Assembly: GCA_020809705.1 (NCBI GenBank)
Contig: CP085830.1
Location: 3,906,001 to 3,970,000, forward strand
Reading direction: 5' to 3'
Length of the DNA: 64,000 nucleotides
Origin: Calonectria ilicicola
Taxonomy: Eukaryota > Ascomycota > Sordariomycetes > Hypocreales > Nectriaceae
Shown: one piece after another, positions 12,301 through 24,652 of the stretch
How the letters are laid out: every line of letters starts with the position of its first letter
Numbering within the stretch: position 1 is the stretch's first letter
Notes under the pieces: generated by a model
What the model saw: the letters and a program-made list of their open reading frames with translations, nothing else
Told to the model about the DNA's origin: nothing
Database searches by the model: none
Position numbers and translations under genes: made by a program

Positions 12301-14400
12301 TTGGAAGCATGAGAGTGCCAGTTTTCCAACTCTTCTTGTGCCTCATTCGGGGCTGGCTCGTTCGTTCTTTAGCCAACAGACAAAGGGTAAATGTGTCATA
12401 GCGAGGTGCCGACAATGCCGTACCAAGACTTTTTTTTCTCGCACTCAACACGCCCTCAATTTTGACTATGCGACGAGCTACGACCACGTGCCTCTCCTAA
12501 GCAGTGCGCCTAAAAAGATCAACCCTCCTTACGCAATCGCAGCCAACCAGAGAGGTGAGAGCATATGCAGCTGCGGACTGCAACGGCCTTGTGGTATAAC
12601 CCTGGAAGCCATCGGTTTCTTTATCCCCACAAGTAGTCAATTGTGTCTCGAGACTAGGACGCAACGTGTCGCCGTCCAATCTCTGCGTGCAGTCGATCGC
12701 GTCATTGTGGGCGGGCACCTGATGCACTGCAGCCATGCAATGCCATGCTAGCAGCAAGTGGCACAGCAGAACCGTGAGATTGGTCCGTCAAGCTCGGCTT
12801 CATTTTTAGACAATTGAGCGACTTTACAGGCGAGTAATCGAGGCGCCCGAGGCCAGCCTAAGCCGGCACAAGCGAGAAGCAATCGGGAACCTTTAGGCGG
12901 GGGCGGCACTTTTACAGAATACCCTGTAATAGCCCTCAATTACCTGTCAATATAATAGACTTTTCGCTGTGTTGGGCAGAATCTAGTGTCTGACCATGGC
13001 AGGTCAAAAGTGATAGCTGGCCGACCGAGCACTTAAGCCTCGTTTCAGCACGCACACGCAAAGAAGCAGAATGATGCAGAGTTGACGAGTGCAAAGCACT
13101 GGTATTAATCTTAACCGCACAGCTAGACATCGGGTGCCATCGCACTTGGTTCCCCTCAACCGCTTGCCCAGATCGGTGACAGTGCAACAGTTCCTTACGG
13201 CTTAATAGCTCATAGGGCATCCTGCACGAGCCATATTACCATGTTCCGTCTGCAGCCCCCCGCAGAAAACTGTGGAGAGTACATCCAACATTGGGTGGAT
13301 GATCATGCAACTCCGAAAGGGTGGCTATCGGGCAACTAGTCTTGGCCCTGATCCCAGGTGGTTGGTGCATGTCGATGTGCGATGCTCGTAGACATCCCGC
13401 GCCGAACACCTTGTAGCGATAACCATCCGGATCCGGAGCCCATACGGATTAGGAAATTGAAGCGGATAGAGAGCGGGAGCGCCCGTCACTTGCGCGCCTG
13501 CCGCTGCATTCCGCTCATGCTCATGGTAACATGGGCTGTGATGCGACTCGGTTGGACGCTGACAGCTGCTGAGCCGTGCACCTAAAGATGCAGACTCTTG
13601 GGTCCAGCCCTCGCGAGGACCCGTCAGTCTTTGCGTGGTAGGTCTTCTTGGGGCCCTACACATCTAGCTACTGTATCTACTGCCTGCACCTGCTCTGGGC
13701 ATCGCTCGACCCGGCAGGCACGGCAGATAATCGCTCCAATTGTTCACATCATCAACTCGCCGGCTCGTGTTGGGGCCCGCGGCGATAGGCTGTGCCAGAC
13801 GTACGTGCATGAGCACCAAGTTGAGGGGATTTTGATGCCACAAGTCGAATCTCGCCACGCTACAGTAACCACGGGTCCATCCCGAATGACCCAGAGTGTG
13901 CTCCATTAAGAACCTGGAATTATTGGCCCGAGGTGATATCTGACACTCTTTCTTTGACATCGTATCCTTTGAATTCGGCATTTCGTGTTGGGTCACCTTG
14001 TAAGTCAAGGCAAGCGATCACTATGAGGTGACAGCAGGGAACCTCGCTAGCCCAAAACCAAGCGTTATCCCGAGCCAAGGCGACAATCTGAGACGACGCC
14101 GGCTGAGCCAAGTGTACACACACCTCTCTCCTGTGCAGTGGATTCTATGTTCTTGCAATTGTATCCACCTGTGTGCTGCACCTTTTGCAGGTCTCGCGAC
14201 TCCTCAAAGGAATCTTATTTCCATACAAAGTCGATGTAACGGGAGTGCGCTTCGGTTCCCAAAGGGGCCAACAAGCTTTCACCACACACAACACTGGTAG
14301 TGTTCCCAGTTGACTGGGATAGCCGCATGACATTGCCAAGCTGTGTCTTTGGCCAAAAACGAGTTGCTCCAAGCTTCTTCTCTTTTTTTTTTTTTTCTCC
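9301..14400. other. Gene-free region
   Basis: There is no frame with recognisable domains, and no pair of frames that joins through a consensus intron into a plausible protein. An A15 tract lies at 10402-10416 and a T14 tract at 14383-14396. Base composition is close to that of the neighbouring gene-free segments and mixed in both strands. Confidence 0.5.
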
Positions 14401-17400
14401 CTCTCCTTTCTGCTTCCAGGGTGCAAATTGATTACGCACTCCTTCGGGCGCTGGTCCAAATTCGTGGAATGCAGGACAATTTATCCACGACACGCTACCC
14501 AACTCATTCGTGGCCAGGATTCGCTACAGGCTCCCCTCTAGCAGGCTCGTAAGCTTCTGGGCGGCATGGCACGGTGCGTCCTTTCAACGAGGGCCCATCG
14601 CCCCATGTCCCAGCAAGCCCCATGAGAGGACCAGCTAGGTCCGACAGCCGTAATGAACTGAAATACATCTTGGTATTAACGAGACATTGACCTTGCAAGC
14701 CATGGAATTGCAAAAGGTCTGTGCCTGGGACCTTCTACCTCAAACGACACACCCCTTTCAGCAGCGGGGCGCTTGGGCCTGCTGCACATCATTCAGTGAT
14801 GCGCTTCTGAGCTAGGGGTGCTCCTTGTTGACGTGGGGAAATGATGGCTGGTGAGGCAGGGCCGTTGAAAATCCCAGCCCTTTACTTAAACATCACGGAA
14901 TTCAAACAAGCTACTTGCATTCAGGAGGCAAAGGCTGAACTGAATCAATTTCTCGGAATGGTTCCCCGGAATGGCCTTGTCAGCGATCTAGTGGACTGGT
15001 CTCAGTTAGTGGCCGCAGCATGTCCCACTGACTGAGATGAGCTGTCTTCTGGGTAAGTCTAGCCTCCTTCTACGTTCTGGATCGTTTCTGATCAATATTT
15101 TTTTCCTAAGATCCATGTGCTTTAAATGCGGCCGCAGTGAAACAGATAAAGCGATTGCCTTATGAATTCTACACTGTGAGATGTGATGAGATATGATGCC
15201 ATCACATGGGCGTTGAAGCTCTGCCAGACGGAGATGACGAAGCATCCCTCGCCCCTGTTACACAAGGTACGAGGAACTCTGCACGGATACGCAATTTAGT
15301 CCTCGGCAGATTTTTTTTTGATACAGGGACGCGATACAGGGACATGACAGACCAAGGACCCTGTGGCTGGGGACGTTGGTGGTTTCGAAACTTGCTCGGT
15401 AAGCATACTGGAGCACAGACTATCTACCCTCTGTCGGTTGTAACAGTCCCCATTGCCGGCCCACCATTGGTGTTAAACATCCATCAAGACAGGTCAATAT
15501 CGGCAACATGACTCTGGGTCGCATGCCAACGAGGAAGGAAACAAGGTCATCGTGAGAAAATATACCTTGGTGTCACTTATCCCCTCGTCCGCATGCACTA
15601 GGGTCCAGTTTCATGTTTCATGTTTTTGTTGTCGTTGTCACTGCTGAGTCCTGCTGAGCCAAATAAAACTCAAATACGGAGAGTCATGTTCCAGTGACTT
15701 GTTGGGTTCTGGTTGGACGAGGCTAATAATAAGGAGTGGCTTGTTGGCCTCGGGCTCGGTCTTCTAGAATCCTTCCCCCAGGTTCGGGACCGACCAGACC
15801 CCCCAGGGAGCAATTTCGCCTGTCATGCGACAGGTGTCAAAGTCGGTGTTGGGCAGCTCTCCGACAAGTGTAGGGGCTCTGTGGTGTTTGTCGATCACTC
15901 TCCGCACCCGATGGGGCCAGGCTCTTTTTTTGGAATTGCCAGCAACGGATGAAGGATTTGATGCCAATATCCATTGGGGCCCGCTCAAAAAATCCTGGAT
16001 GGAGATCCTTCTGCTGTCGCCAAGGGATGTCTGTCTGCCTCTGACTTCACTGCCTCGTTTCACGGGCAGTTACCCGCCAATGATGCTTCTAGGAGCCTAT
16101 TCACCGCCGTTGTGACAGTCTTGTTGCTGGGCTGTGAGGTGAGGCGGCACTGTCAGATCCCTGACGGAAATCAGCAGGACCCTGTCCCCGGAGAGCGATC
16201 CGTCTGGTCCAGGGTGGCTCCCTGATACCACATCACTCACATCAACCATGACCACGACAAAGGTGCCAGAGTCGGTTTCAAATGAGAATATACGCCTAAT
16301 GCTTCACCGATGACAGAAGAAGCGGCTTTGCGCATCATACTCTCACGGTCCCCATCAAAGAAGCAGTTGGCGGTGTTGACAGGGGTATTCGCAAGCTAGT
16401 CAGCTTCTGGAACAAAATGAGGCGAGCTTGTGCGGCATGCAAAAAAAGAAGAATAGCGGTAGCTCTGACAATACCGTTAGATTGGCTCATTTCCTGAATG
16501 ATGGCATATCAAGCTATTTTGACGCAGGCTATGCTGCATTCCGATCCCATTTGGTTCACAGGTGCAGAACGATGCTCCCTCAGCCCTGCGAGTCTCACCG
16601 CGTCTTCACCGCGGTCAAAGCTTCGGGGTTAACGACTCTTGACTCACAGCCCCAATGAGGGGGGCATCAGCCGTGCTGCAGGCAGCCGTGGCATGCTGAC
16701 ATATGCAAATGCGACAATTCCCATATCCAGTTTGCCCTACTGCAGCCTCTACTGCAACATGCAACACGGCCTGTGTGTCGTGTGAGTCTCGCAGTGCCAT
16801 GGCGCGCGCTGCAGGGAGCGAGAGAGACCGCGTGGACATCTACAGTAATGGGTCAGCTCGGTTGGGCGACGTTGAAGTGTGATGAGCCGTTCTTCGCGGA
16901 GACGGCGCCGGCCTTGGTCAGGTCTGGCTCGGGCCGGCCCCCACGTGTCGACTTGCAGTCTGACTCGTCACTTTGCATCCCTCTGTCTCTCTGGATACAC
17001 CTCCCTCCATCTGGAGGTGGTTCAATGGTTCGCAGATTAGCACCAAGACATGGAGCTACTGCCTCCCAAAAACGCCATCCAACGACAAAAACGAGAAGCC
17101 ACAGGTGGTGGCACAAGAGGGGTGTGGGCTAGCCATCTCACCGCAGGCGGCACGCTGCACACACAGACGCAATACTGCCGCCGCGAACTGATTAGGAGAG
17201 TACCCAACACCGCGCCTGTGGTACCGCCCTAAAGAAATTGCCCCCAGACGTCCCAGACTCACGGGTTTCTGCACCATTGTCATTGCGCCATGCATGAGCT
17301 CGTTTTGGGCTTCTGGGGTTGGAGCCTTCCGCCGATCCTGGCTTTGGACAAGGGCGTCTCTGACCAAAAAGAAAAAAAAAACCCAAGGAAAAAAAAGCCC

Positions 17401-18600
17401 ATGAGGGTACAGTACCGGATTGTTACAATGCAGGGAGCGAAATACCAGGGTGTACAACCCAAGGCGTCTCTCCCCTTTTGGCCTTTCTGGCTGATCATGG
17501 TTCTACGCCACTTACAGGATAAATCATGACCGCATTCAGTGTTGTTGGATGTGGTCGTGTTACTGTTGCGTTGCAGTGAAACCTGAGCTATCACCTCCGG
17601 GGAAGGACTCAAATATGAGGTCCTCTAGGGTGGCTATTGCAGAGAGCCTGAAGCGGACCGCTGAGCGCCCGACGTGGGATTGATCATGTTCAAAAAGTCA
17701 CTGGTACTCTATCTCGGCGAACCACGGTCGGACCAAGTTTGGTACAAATGCGGGCGGGCGGCAAAGTGCCCAGACAAAAGGGGGAATGATGTTTTGCTCG
17801 CCTTTTCTTCCCTGCCTGGTCGGCTGTCGGTGACAGCCATCACAGCCCGTCAGGTGAGGTTTATTCCCAGACGTGGTCTGCAAGTGACAACTCGCCCGCA
17901 TATACAAGGCTCGGTAAAGCTCAACCGGGGTGAGAGTTGATAGCATCCCCCCCCGTCTCGTGATTATGATGCCTCCTTCATGTAGCGTCGAGGTGTTAGC
18001 ATCACATCTGCAAGCCATTTAATTGTGATAAATCGCCCGGGTATACACCGGGGTCGCAGTACAGTATGCATTTCCGGCCACTCCAAGGCTTCAGACCTCC
18101 CTCCTAAAGCGGTGTTGGCATCCACCTCGACAGCCCCCTACGCAATAGAGCATGCCACGTCAACTGTCAAAGGGTCATGCTTGGCCTTCAGGAGGCGCAT
18201 GGTCACTAGGGCGTTGTACTGGATTTCAAAAAAAGCCAACCTGACAATTCTCCGAGCTGCATCCGCTCTCCTCCGGGGTATCCGTCCGTCCCTTCCCATG
18301 CCCGTTTCATAGCTATGGGTGAGAGTTGGACGGTGCGGTCGGGGAGGCACCGGGGAGGGCAGCCCGGAAGAAACGGTGTCGCGGGAAGTGGATGAGTCCC
18401 AGCTCTCTTGCTTTTTGGTTTGTGGGATATTAATGATGAAGCTGAGTGCTTTCTCCCTTCTCCTAAAAGAAGCATCAGGGATCAACAGCCGTCAGTGTCC
18501 ATAGCTCCAACCGACCCCTTCACATTAAACCAGTTTGACATGGGAAAAAGAAAGCACGGAGCTTGGGAAGTGGGCTTCAGGCCATTGCTCGCATACACAT
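14401..18600. other. Gene-free region
   Basis: I see no supported gene or RNA. The open frames are 60-130 codons, scattered over both strands, and lack domain motifs. A purine run with two A tracts lies at about 17365-17398. Confidence 0.5.
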
Positions 18601-18739
18601 CTAGTCACGTTTTTTTCCCTTGTTACCCACTAGAGGGTAGATAAGACGAGGTTATTAGCAAGATTGAAGGGGATTGAGCAGGGTTGTGCCCTTGGAGCTA
18701 GCAGAGCAAAGCATTGTTGGTTCTGGTTTGGGGTGCTTT

Positions 18740-18768
18740 GATCAATTGATTGATCGATTGATTGATTG
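18740..18768. repeat. TGAT/TGATCGAT simple repeat
   Basis: About 29 bases of tandem TTGAT or TGAT units, with two TGATC variants. Confidence 0.8.
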
Positions 18769-21137
18769 GGAGCTTACACAAAATCCGCGGGCTCGGTTCC
18801 GGGAGCTTGGTCTCTGGATGTGGGGGCGGACCATTGGAAGGGAGAGGATGATAGCTGTGCCTTGCTGGGATATTTTGGATGAGGCGTAGGAGGGAGGATT
18901 GTGGCGTGGCGAATGTTGCTGGGTTTATTATTTTTTTTTTTTTTTGGATTCAGATTGTGCGCCGTGCGAAAGAAGGCGTCTGTCCTTCTATCAATCTTGG
19001 TCCAGATATCCCTGTCGACTAGATTCAGACCAAGCGAGGATATCCCAGCCTCGCCCGGGACCCCGGGGTGGGACGACGACTCATCAACTCGCGGATGTCA
19101 TCGGAGGTTCGAGCTGGGTGGATCTGCTGGCGCCCTTTGGAGCATTTGCCGGAAGAAGAAAACATTGCTTGCTGTTCTGTGCGCAGGGTCTCAAGCCTGG
19201 ATGGATCGGAAAGAAAAGCTCAGACGCTTGCAAATCTGAGACAAAGACTTGACTCTCCCGAGCTTGAGCCAGTGAGGGCGTGTGGGAAGTGAGAAACGAT
19301 GGCAGTGGGGAAGCATGTGGACGACGAGGATGAGCAACAGACCCGATGCCAGGTCCCAGGTGGACGAGAGCCACCCACGTTCCTGACGCGATTCTGTGGG
19401 AGATAGAAGGGGTCTGACGGGGTATTCTTTTTTGACGGCCCAGGGTCCAGGATGCTCGAGCACTTGGGAGAAGACAGTCGGCATTTCTGGGTGTGGTAAG
19501 TTGGAGGCGGCCACGGGGGACCTTGCAACGATGGAACGTGCCCATCGACCCGGATCCGCGAAGCCTCCAACGTTCCATGCCCGACTTTAGGGTCGCCTCG
19601 CCTACAGTGCGTTTTGACGGGAAGCGGCTCGGGCAGCCAAGCTGATTGATGATGGGGAAAAGAAAGGGGCCCTTTCGAATTGGGGGGCGGGAAGTCAATC
19701 AACATGAGAGACGAACTGTCTATCTCTGGCCCGAGAAGGACGCCGCCAATTTCGTCTCAATTATCCATCTCATAATACCATGCGACGCCGGGTGGTATCT
19801 TGCGCCTCGCTCATATTGGCGGACATGGAACTATTACGAGCGAAGGGGAACGCGAAGGGGGGGGGGGGGGCGGGAGGCATTGAGTTGTAAAACAGATCGG
19901 GGTTTTCGGAGATCGGGGTGGTCAAGTGAGGTGCTCTATTTTTTTTTTTTTTCTCTTTTAATTCTCTTTCGCGATGTACGGATCGACCGGCTTGGGCTGT
20001 TTAAGGTTTGTTCGTTCTGTTTGCCTGGGAATGGACGATTAACAGTGCAATGCCATGTTATGCTGGCGGCGGCGATGCTATGCTAACTGGGAAAGGTACG
20101 CGGATATTATTGGTGGCACGCGACTTGCTTTCAGGGAGACATGGTTTAGTCAATCAGCAACACCCGCCAGACCAAGGTTTGTGGCTATAACTCTTTGGGC
20201 TCTAGCAGAACGAGAGGAGGGGCTTCCATGTTCCGCGGTGCCTTCGAAGCATCGGTGTCCTTGTCCGATAGAGACGACGCCATGACGGGGTCTTGTTTGG
20301 AGCAGAGTAATACGACTCCAGCGCCTCATCATCTGTGTGTAGGTTTTGTTTGCATTGTATTAACAACCAAAGCAGTAGTGGTCCCTCGGCATCCGGCATA
20401 TCTTGCGATTGATGGTGCTATACTAATCAATGCCAGTCAATGGAGGCTGTCGATTAGCTCTGGTGGCACATGAAAGGACATCTGAGTTAGCTTCAACCTT
20501 GTTTCTTTTTTTTTTTTGTTCTTTCTGTTGCGTGTGAGTTGGTCGTACAAGGCAGTCAGCCCACTCAATCCACTCCACTTTGTAGAGATCTGATGAGGGA
20601 AACGGGAAACAAGAAACAAGACAGGTTTCTCCTGTGACAGCGAAACCCTCGCTTGCAGAAAATGGAACCCCATGGTCAGCTCTGGTGCTGGGCACAGCGG
20701 TCTCATGCGTACAAGCAGCATCGTCTGAGGTCTGAGGGCACCGAGAGAGAGACACGCAATCCGCGGAGAAACGTCCAGACCATTCCGCACACGTTTGACT
20801 CATATTTTGTTACTATTGTTGGGTCCCCCAAGCTCCGTAGTCGGGCGTAACTGGGTGTCTCACAACCCTCGCCGCCTCTTGGCCGACTTACACCAGGGCG
20901 GTGATGCTTACTTGATTTCAGTGGTGCGTCATGGAAGCAAGCCATGCAGGTTTCCCCACGGTCTCCGTTGCCTTGTTTGCGGCCGCACTGCCCTATGTTG
21001 GGTGCTGTCGTGATGAGCACATCATGCAGATGCAGTGTTTCATCGCCTGCGCGAGCATGTATAGCCCAATGGGAAGCCTGCGGCCCCTTTGAGCGGTGCC
21101 AAGATGGCCCCCAATCGCGGCTGACGCTGGCGCAGCG

Positions 21138-21220
21138 CGTGTAGGTGTGGTGTGTGTAGTGTGTGTAGTGTGGTGTGTGTAGTGTGGTGTGTGTAGTGTG
21201 GTGTGTGTGTGTGTGTGTGT
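21138..21220. repeat. Compound GT-rich microsatellite
   Basis: Repeated GTGTAGTGTG-like units (period close to 10 or 11) grade into a pure GT run at the right end. This is a good candidate for a length-variable locus. Confidence 0.9.
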
Positions 21221-21708
21221 CTGCCTGTCCGCCCCAACGCGAGAACGAACGAGAGTGCTGTTCGTCGTACCGATAGCGAAACCGCAGGCTGAGATGCAAT
21301 TGAGTTGATACTGTGCAGAGATGTATCCCGTGTGTAGTTACGCATGTATCATAAGCGACAACGGACGGGGCAATTGGGCAAAAAGAAACGTCAGACGGAA
21401 AACGGCTCAGAAAGGAGACCCTGTCACCAACGCAACTGCAATGGCACACCACTTGCAGTGGGCAGGTAAAACAAAGGCTGAAAAAAAAGAAACAACAAGA
21501 CACGCAGAGAGAGACACACATAAGAAAGGGCAAAAGGAGGCGCTGTCACATATGAGCTGATTCTGCACTCTCGCTCACCTTGTCTCCGAGACATTGTGTG
21601 GCCCTCTCTGTCGCATAAGCATGAAATGAGCCATCTCCGGCCTCGGGCGTGTGTGGCAACGTAGTATCTGGCTGGTTTGGCATTATTACTTGTTTTTTTT
21701 GCCTACCC

Positions 21709-21724
21709 TCTCTCTCTCTCTCCT
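21709..21724. repeat. CT dinucleotide repeat
   Basis: A short, nearly pure CT run in gene-free DNA. Confidence 0.8.
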
Positions 21725-22040
21725 TTTCACAGGTTGCCTGGCCTCACCGACGTGTATCTTGTCATTTCTTCTTTGGGCCGTCATGGCATGTTTTTCTGAT
21801 GCTCAAATGTCTATGTGCCACACGGTGTGACGAGGCCGGTGAGCACGCCGCCTGCTCCTGACGTTGCTTTTTCCCCGAGCGGCTGCAGCTCGCTGGCTGG
21901 CATGCAACGCGATATGTATGCATGCATGCACCTGGACGGTTGCCTTACAGGCGGCCGCCTGATGGCCGACAGAGAGGCTCTGCATGCAGTAGGGAGCTCT
22001 TGGCGTGACATTCGATCTGCGGAGGAGGAGTGGTGTCTCC

Positions 22041-22057
22041 TTTTTTTTTTTTTTTTT
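22041..22057. repeat. T17 homopolymer
   Basis: Pure T run between GTGTCTCC and GTCTGCG, near the right edge of the tract-rich region. Confidence 0.9.
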
Positions 22058-22300
22058 GTCTGCGACTAAGGAAAAAACAACGAAATGAAGGGAGCGAGAG
22101 TGTGTTGTTGGTGAGCAACTGTGTTTGTTGAGTTGACGCGGCCCAAGTTGTTGAATGCGCCAACGCAATGAGGCCATTGTGATTTAACGTAACGAGAAAC
22201 TGCAGGTTTCTCCTATTCCTTCTGCATGCAGCGTAATTTCCCATGCTATCCACCCATTGGTCTTGTTTTCATTCTGTTCGGAATCAACTTCCCTCTGCAT

Positions 22301-24652
22301 CATCATGGCCTTGCATCGCGAGTTGAACAAGACAACTCATTTCAATGTGACCCATGCCCAACATCACCCACAACGAAATAGATGGCCTAGAACACACGTG
22401 AAATAATATCAATATAAGTCTCTTTCCAAATTCCAAAAAAAAGGTAGGCTAGGAAAGAAAATGGAACTTGGTAAATTTCGTCGCATCCGTGTCTCATCGT
22501 ACGTTTATGGTATAGGGTAGGCAGGAACCTCGAGCGACCAAAGAATAGATGTGGAAGGTAGAGCGAAAAGAATGAGTAGAAGAGAAATAAATATACCTAT
22601 TGCGACTTATTACAGATTAAAAGGGGCCAAAAAAACTTATAATTTGTTGTTCCTCTACTATTATAACCGTAGCAGTTATTGTGGTTGAATTCAAAAGGTA
22701 ACCTGAGGTTGTACTGAATATATCCGATCCCTCGGGAACCTGCATCTTTAAGATATTACCGCAGTTGTGATAGCAGTGTGATTGACCTCATTGAACCAAA
22801 TACCTACTACTTATGGTTTATTTGGGTGATCTTGAAGATGGATTCTTCTGAATAAGACCCTATAGGTAGAATTCAATTCAATTACGTTCTTTTCGCAACG
22901 GGTGGTCTTGAGAGGCTGGGCATGTATGGAAACTTGAGATATAAGCGACCCTTTGCGGCCAAAATACCACTCTTTGGATTTGTAGATCTGCTTGATAGTA
23001 GCCTAGGATTTCAAGCTGATTGTTGCCTGTAAAGACGATTTATTTGAACTGCGTTAAAAGCAAGCTGCAGAACTGAAGCTGGTCGGTTTGGTGGCTGGGT
23101 GGACCAGTTTCCAGTCCTGTTTGCCTTCCTGGTATCGTGTGTATTAGAGAGTTCTTGACCTCTCCAGTAAAGTTGTATTTCTCGCATGTTGTCTGCTTTG
23201 GTTGATGTGGGAATTGTGTTCTTTGATCCTGTAGCTGGTCTTTCCCACCTTTTATTGTAGGCCTAGACTGTTCTTCATTTGCTGATGCATAGTAGACTTT
23301 ACATTTGGGTCGAACATCCGACTTGGTGCCCTGTCAGCCTATTGGTGTGAAATTCCTTGAGAGATAGTAGTGCGGCTCTTAGTTGCTGACCACGGCGGGA
23401 CTATTGAACAGAATTGACTTCCTGTCGTCTTGAAAGTCAGGGATGATGTTTTCAGTGGCATCTATTGAGACATATGCAGGCTTGATTTCCCAGACACGTG
23501 GAGGGTCTACAACCCTCCAAGGTTAACACACTTATAGGGAGGTGTGGATGTGGTCAGGCCTCTTAGACCTCTTGTAGGCTGCTGCCACCATCTCTTCAAA
23601 TCACTCGTGACTGAATTGCGACCAACCGTTGAGGCAGCCGAAGTGATTAGAATTAGCCAGTGGACTATTGATATGGCAGGTGTGTGAGAGAGGGAGAGGA
23701 AAGTCTTAATAGGTAGGCGATGTTGAAAACTGGGCTTGCAAATCTCACATTGATGGTTATAGACAAGCGTGTTGATACTAGACCAATGCATAGCGGCTCA
23801 AATCTTGTTCGGCGTATTGAGATTGGCAATGTGTGGCTAGCACAAGTCCTATTCATCACATATTACCTATATCCCATTTAGAATACGACCCCGGGCTTTA
23901 TTATGAGCGAGAAACAACTCAAAACGAAAATACAAAGCTATCGAGTTGCGTAGACAAGAACTCGCTGTATTTACTGTTCTTACTGGAGTCTCAATCAGCC
24001 ATGCTCGATAAAAAAATGAACCCGTTCCAGGATATGCCAAGATAGTTCATGACTGAGTGTTGATGGTATAGGATATATGCCATTCGAACGTTGCATCCTG
24101 CGTGACCACCAAAATCACCCAAGCGCTGAGAGATACCTTGATGGCAGCCCCTATAAACAATCGCCTTCTGAGCCGTCCGTGGACCACCAACTAGAGCTCG
24201 TTGAAAATGGGGAATATACGTTTCCAATAGCAATCGTAATATCGGAATATGAGTGTCATGCAAAGGACTGTCTTCACTGTTTTTTCGGGCTAGGGCTATT
24301 GGCTAATACAAATATTTATTTTGAACATATATAATACAATTCAGCCTTAGATAAATACACATAGTTTGTATCTTGTTTTACTTGGTTTGTCAGCAGTGGT
24401 CATGGCTTGATTCTACAATAGTGTGCCATATGCCATGTCACGGGCGTGGAGGGATTAAAATGCCATCGCGCCAGTTTTTGCATCTCTATTAGCAAGCCAA
24501 ACCTGACATGAGCGATAGTGACATCAATACCATATTCATCATCATCAACTGTATTCCTATTCAAGTTGGCATTCATGATCATAACACTACATTGCACGAA
24601 CTCGAAGCTCTCGGATACAGAGCACCGCAATTATACACGGCTTCAGAGTCTC
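22301..24652. other. AT-richer block without an intact gene
   Basis: From about 22300 the sequence becomes visibly AT-richer than the preceding 20 kb, and only short frames remain. The longest are a 94-codon minus frame at 23507-23791, with one isolated CEIC motif, and an 85-codon plus frame at 24077-24334; I recognise neither. The block could be old repeat-derived DNA altered by repeat-induced point mutation, or simply AT-rich intergenic DNA. No terminal repeats or target-site duplications were found by eye. The right end should include the 3' untranslated region of the ZW10 gene. Confidence 0.4.

Larger units (their letters stand above)
18601..22300. other. Gene-free region rich in simple repeats
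   Basis: This segment holds T tracts at 18931-18945, 19939-19952, 20506-20517 and 22041-22057, a G14 tract at about 19857-19870, a TGAT repeat (18740-18768), a GT-rich repeat (21138-21220) and a CT repeat (21709-21724). The 276-codon minus-strand frame at 20703-21533 is carried through the GT repeat as a His/Thr string and is not credible as a protein. Confidence 0.55.

Noticed and set aside
19084..19698. 204-codon minus-strand frame in the gene-free interval
   Set aside because: No motif, mixed composition and overlapping frames of similar length on both strands; treated as chance.
20703..21533. 276-codon minus-strand frame
   Set aside because: It runs through the GT microsatellite as a His/Thr string and has no recognisable domain.
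23507..23791. Minus-strand frame with CEIC motif, possible zinc finger
   Set aside because: Only one Cys pair and no following His pair; AT-rich surroundings and no homology I recognise.
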